A stretch of DNA of 7,671 nucleotides from Proteiniphilum sp. (GTDB lineage: Bacteria; Bacteroidota; Bacteroidia; Bacteroidales; Dysgonomonadaceae), in assembly GCA_031255275.1 (NCBI GenBank), contig JAIRSV010000156.1:1-7671 (forward strand), written 5' to 3'. The notes under the pieces were generated by a model. It was not told the DNA's origin. It searched no databases and worked only from the letters and a program-made list of their open reading frames with translations. Positions within the stretch are counted from its first letter, which is position 1, and every line of letters begins with the position of its first letter. A program made the position numbers and the translations under genes. Positions 5,700-7,671 of this stretch are shown one piece after another.

Positions 5700-7139
5700 A
5701 TGAAGCAAACCCTTTCGGTTATTTTTTTGACCACATTTATTTTTGCGGAAAATCTATTAGCCCAAAGTCAGGATATAACCTGCACCTTCGGTTTTACATT
5801 CGAAATCAGTGACGACAAAAGCTGGGGATACAAAGAGCCGGTTATCATAGATATTACACCCGGTTCACCCGCCGAGAAAGCGGGACTGAAACTCAACGAC
5901 ATCATCCTCTCCGTAAACCATAACGGCACATATCTCAAATCATACCAAACCGTTATGTCATGGCTCAATCAGTATCCGGAAACCATGACCATAGCCGTTC
6001 GCAATTTCGAACACACTTTTAGGGAGATCACAATCGGGAAAAATTGCCGTCACGTAAATGCGATCAGTGAAGCACAGTTAGCGCCGGTATTTGCTTTTTA
6101 CAGTTTGGAAGACATACAGGACAGGCGTTTTTTGATGCCGGTGAAAACGACCGTCAACGAAGACGCCCTTTTTTATAACTACCGAACCTTTGCTTTTTCG
6201 TCTTCCGATGAAAGCACGATGCATCTCGACGAGCGGATCAATGCTATATTTATTCGCGCACTGGCCGGGGTGGGATTACAATATGATCCGATAGATCCCG
6301 ATTTTATCATCCAGACCTATTATCATTATGAAAACAATCCGATGTTCAAGGCCGATACACCCACTCTCGGAAACTATCAGCCGGTTTGGCGATTCGACAC
6401 AAGAAGCAACAGAATGGTGAAGATTCCTCTGTATGCTCCGTCAGAAGCAGTTCGGGTAGATGATATCGCCTTTAATCTTGAGTTCGGGTGCCGCTTCTAC
6501 GACAGAAAATTCATTGAAGCAGGCGGGATAATGCTGATCTGGGAGAGCCTGGTGCAGGAACGGCTGAGCAGTCATTACGATTTGCTTGATTATTTGGAAA
6601 TGAATCTCCCTCTCATATTAAAGATGTTTCCGAGATCCGGAAATCAGTCGTTCGGCACTTATCAGGTAAACTATCAGAAATACAATTACACCGGCATCGG
6701 ATATAATATGAACAACCTGAAGACAGTCGTATCCGTAGATCCCGACTCTCCGGCTGCACGGGCAGGCATTTTACCGGGAGACGTGGTGATCAGTATACAG
6801 GGACAGGATTTTGACCACACCTCCCAGTCCCTCACGGAAGGGTATCGCCGTTTTATTGCGGAAACTATGAATTTCAGGGATAAAAACAGTCGTTATACCG
6901 ATACCAACGGCTATAAAGAATGCATGTTTTGGGATGTAGCTCAGTACAACGCCATATCGACAGCCATTGCCAATAACCGGCGATACAAATCGGCTTTTTC
7001 TTATCTGTTCAACTTTAACCAGTATGTCGACTGGAACACGCCAGCCTCCATTGATATAATAGTATTGCGGAACGGTAATGAGATGAGTTTTGCAGTAACG
7101 CCGCAAATTGCCACAAGCACGCACATCCTGACCTATTAA
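5700..7139 (+). CDS. Exported protein with PDZ, DUF4136-like and split PDZ domains
   Basis: Function unknown. Of the 479 residues, 1-21 form a signal peptide (MKQTLSVIFL... with likely cleavage after LLA) and there is no lipobox cysteine. The mature protein should therefore be periplasmic or secreted. The first PDZ domain spans about 28-113, with binding loop TFGF and core PGSPAEKAGLKLNDIILSVN (54-73). The middle (about 155-310) resembles DUF4136: NYRTFAF, LDERINAIFIRAL, a PDFIIQTYYHYE strand, and an amphipathic C-terminal part. The second PDZ starts at GIGYNMN (332-338) with PDSPAARAGILPGDVVISIQGQ (348-369). Its closing strands, IDIIVLRNGNEMSFAVTP (451-468), come only after an insert of about 75 residues. 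No protease catalytic domain is present, so it is not an HtrA or CtpA enzyme; a binding or scaffold role in the envelope is an inference. It is transcribed divergently from glgB, and its base composition looks more AT-rich than the genes to the left. Confidence 0.88.
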   Translation: MKQTLSVIFLTTFIFAENLLAQSQDITCTFGFTFEISDDKSWGYKEPVIIDITPGSPAEKAGLKLNDIILSVNHNGTYLKSYQTVMSWLNQYPETMTIAVRNFEHTFREITIGKNCRHVNAISEAQLAPVFAFYSLEDIQDRRFLMPVKTTVNEDALFYNYRTFAFSSSDESTMHLDERINAIFIRALAGVGLQYDPIDPDFIIQTYYHYENNPMFKADTPTLGNYQPVWRFDTRSNRMVKIPLYAPSEAVRVDDIAFNLEFGCRFYDRKFIEAGGIMLIWESLVQERLSSHYDLLDYLEMNLPLILKMFPRSGNQSFGTYQVNYQKYNYTGIGYNMNNLKTVVSVDPDSPAARAGILPGDVVISIQGQDFDHTSQSLTEGYRRFIAETMNFRDKNSRYTDTNGYKECMFWDVAQYNAISTAIANNRRYKSAFSYLFNFNQYVDWNTPASIDIIVLRNGNEMSFAVTPQIATSTHILTY

Positions 7140-7382
7140 GTTACGGTTAAGCGGGAAAGAGAAATTGATCTATTCCCCTGAAAAGCGACGACAGAAAAAA
7201 TATTCAAAATAAACAGAGAAATATTTGAAATTTATTCTCCGAAGAAGCTACCCTCGTAGCCATTTCGTTCAAAGAGCGGGGTCATTATTAGAGATAATGA
7301 AACAAGCAGATTGAAATGAAGAGTACATAACAATTGAAAATCAGTTTCTTTGTCCTGAATACAAAAAAAACTTCGGATAATA
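7140..7382. other. Intergenic region with two small inverted repeats
   Basis: There is no gene here. A short hairpin GCTAC-CCTC-GTAGC (7247-7260) lies about 110 bp past the PDZ gene stop, but without a T-run it is at best a weak terminator. A 7-bp inverted repeat TCATTAT/ATAATGA (7282-7288 and 7294-7300) lies about 85 bp before the next promoter and could be an operator. An A8 run (7363-7370) sits 12 bp upstream of the -33 box at 7383 and resembles an UP element of strong promoters. Confidence 0.5.
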
Positions 7383-7415
7383 TTTGGAATATATAGGGGA
7401 AAGGTATTATCTTTG
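7383..7415 (+). promoter_or_regulatory. Consensus Bacteroidota promoter at the right end
   Basis: TTTG (7383-7386), a 21-bp spacer and TATCTTTG (7408-7415) match the TTTG/TAnnTTTG consensus in every defined position. This is the best promoter in the window. An A8 run lies just upstream. Transcription should begin around 7420. Such a fit is expected of a highly expressed unit, such as an rRNA operon. Confidence 0.82.
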
Positions 7416-7419
7416 CACC

Positions 7420-7671
7420 CGCTTTCGGGACGGAAGTTTCGAGAGCGAGAAGGAAAGAAAGCGATCTTTAGGTAATTACATACACGTTAAAAGACAAAGC
7501 AGAGTATACAAGAGACGGGGGTTTATTTTTTTTCGGGCGCTGCGAGCGCGGCGTATCCGTAATGAATGAATTCCGGTCAAATTGGTACCCGTTCAATAAA
7601 TAGAGTGAGGGAGAAACCGTAAACGGGTTATCCCTCCGACACAGGAATAGAGAACAGATCGTGAATCCGGG
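7420..7671 (+). ncRNA. Structured leader RNA, probably of an rRNA operon (partial)
   Basis: From the predicted start to the window edge there is no convincing reading frame. The 61-codon frame over 7384-7569 begins inside the promoter and is unlike any family I know. The visible structure is a hairpin at 7420-7447 (CGCTTTCG/CGAGAGCG, one wobble), a boxA-like TCTTTA at 7465-7470 a short way downstream, a small GCGCT/AGCGC hairpin at 7537-7549, and a long hairpin at 7607-7636. A strong promoter, hairpin and boxA resemble the antitermination leader of Bacteroidales rRNA operons, with 16S rRNA starting beyond 7671. No 16S start motif occurs inside the window. Alternatives are the untranslated leader of a ribosomal or stress gene, or an independent small RNA. 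I found no tRNA, tmRNA, RNase P RNA or SRP RNA signature. Confidence 0.5.
7607..7636 (+). other. Stem-loop that competes with an alternative pairing
   Basis: GAGGGA (7607-7612) pairs with TCCCTC (7631-7636). The stem continues through AA/TT and CCG/CGG with two mismatches to a TAAA loop. The 3' arm contains AACGGGT (7622-7628), which can instead pair perfectly with ACCCGTT at 7587-7593. The two folds are mutually exclusive, as in attenuators or RNA switches, though processing stems can also show this by chance. Confidence 0.6.

Noticed and set aside
5513..5734. 74-residue N-terminal extension of glgB
   Set aside because: It would be read through a perfect -7 promoter box at 5579-5586, has no family similarity, and overlaps the divergent gene's promoter and start.
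7384..7569. 61-codon open frame at the right end
   Set aside because: It starts inside the -33 region of the promoter, is rich in Arg and Lys from purine-rich RNA-like sequence, and resembles no protein family.
7420..7671. tmRNA, RNase P RNA, SRP RNA or tRNA
   Set aside because: None of the conserved sequence blocks I know for these RNAs, such as the RNase P GAGGAAAGTCC block or the SRP GGAAGGAAGCA loop, is present, and no tRNA cloverleaf is visible.

Overview
The window looks like a chromosomal segment from a Bacteroidota species, most likely of the order Bacteroidales. Three things point there. Several genes are preceded by the Bacteroidota-type promoter (a TTTG-like -33 box, about 19-21 bp, then TAnnTTTG). 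No Shine-Dalgarno sequence is visible before the starts. The protein families are typical of that group. A family-level guess such as Dysgonomonadaceae or a relative would be only an impression. No phage, transposase or CRISPR genes are visible.

Layout. Bases 1-290 hold non-coding repeats: a tandem array of ~41-bp units each carrying a 17-bp near-palindrome, a TGATGATG doublet, a 17-bp-stem bidirectional terminator, and four ACTTCT boxes spaced exactly 8 bp apart. Four genes on the minus strand follow. cysK (cysteine synthase) has its own promoter. Upstream of it lies a close-packed series glgB-manA-hemH (glycogen branching enzyme, type I mannose-6-phosphate isomerase, ferrochelatase), apparently read from a promoter near 5579-5611. 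In the divergent direction, starting at 5700 on the plus strand, lies a secreted protein of unknown function with two PDZ domains flanking a DUF4136-like middle region. After it come ~240 bp without a gene. A textbook promoter at 7383-7415 then drives a structured, apparently non-coding region that runs off the right edge. It has an early hairpin and a boxA-like TCTTTA, so my best reading is the leader of a ribosomal RNA operon (16S beyond the window). An unrecognised structured RNA or riboswitch-type leader remains possible.

How the genes fit together. glgB and manA both act in hexose and glycogen metabolism. hemH (haem) and cysK (cysteine) are unrelated housekeeping functions, so the cluster looks like ordinary Bacteroidales gene packing rather than a dedicated pathway. 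The parts most worth a second look are the palindromic tandem array, the split second PDZ domain, the eukaryote-like (GH13 subfamily 8 type) branching enzyme, and the leader at the right end with its mutually exclusive hairpins. I do not see convincing evidence of a new multi-gene system.
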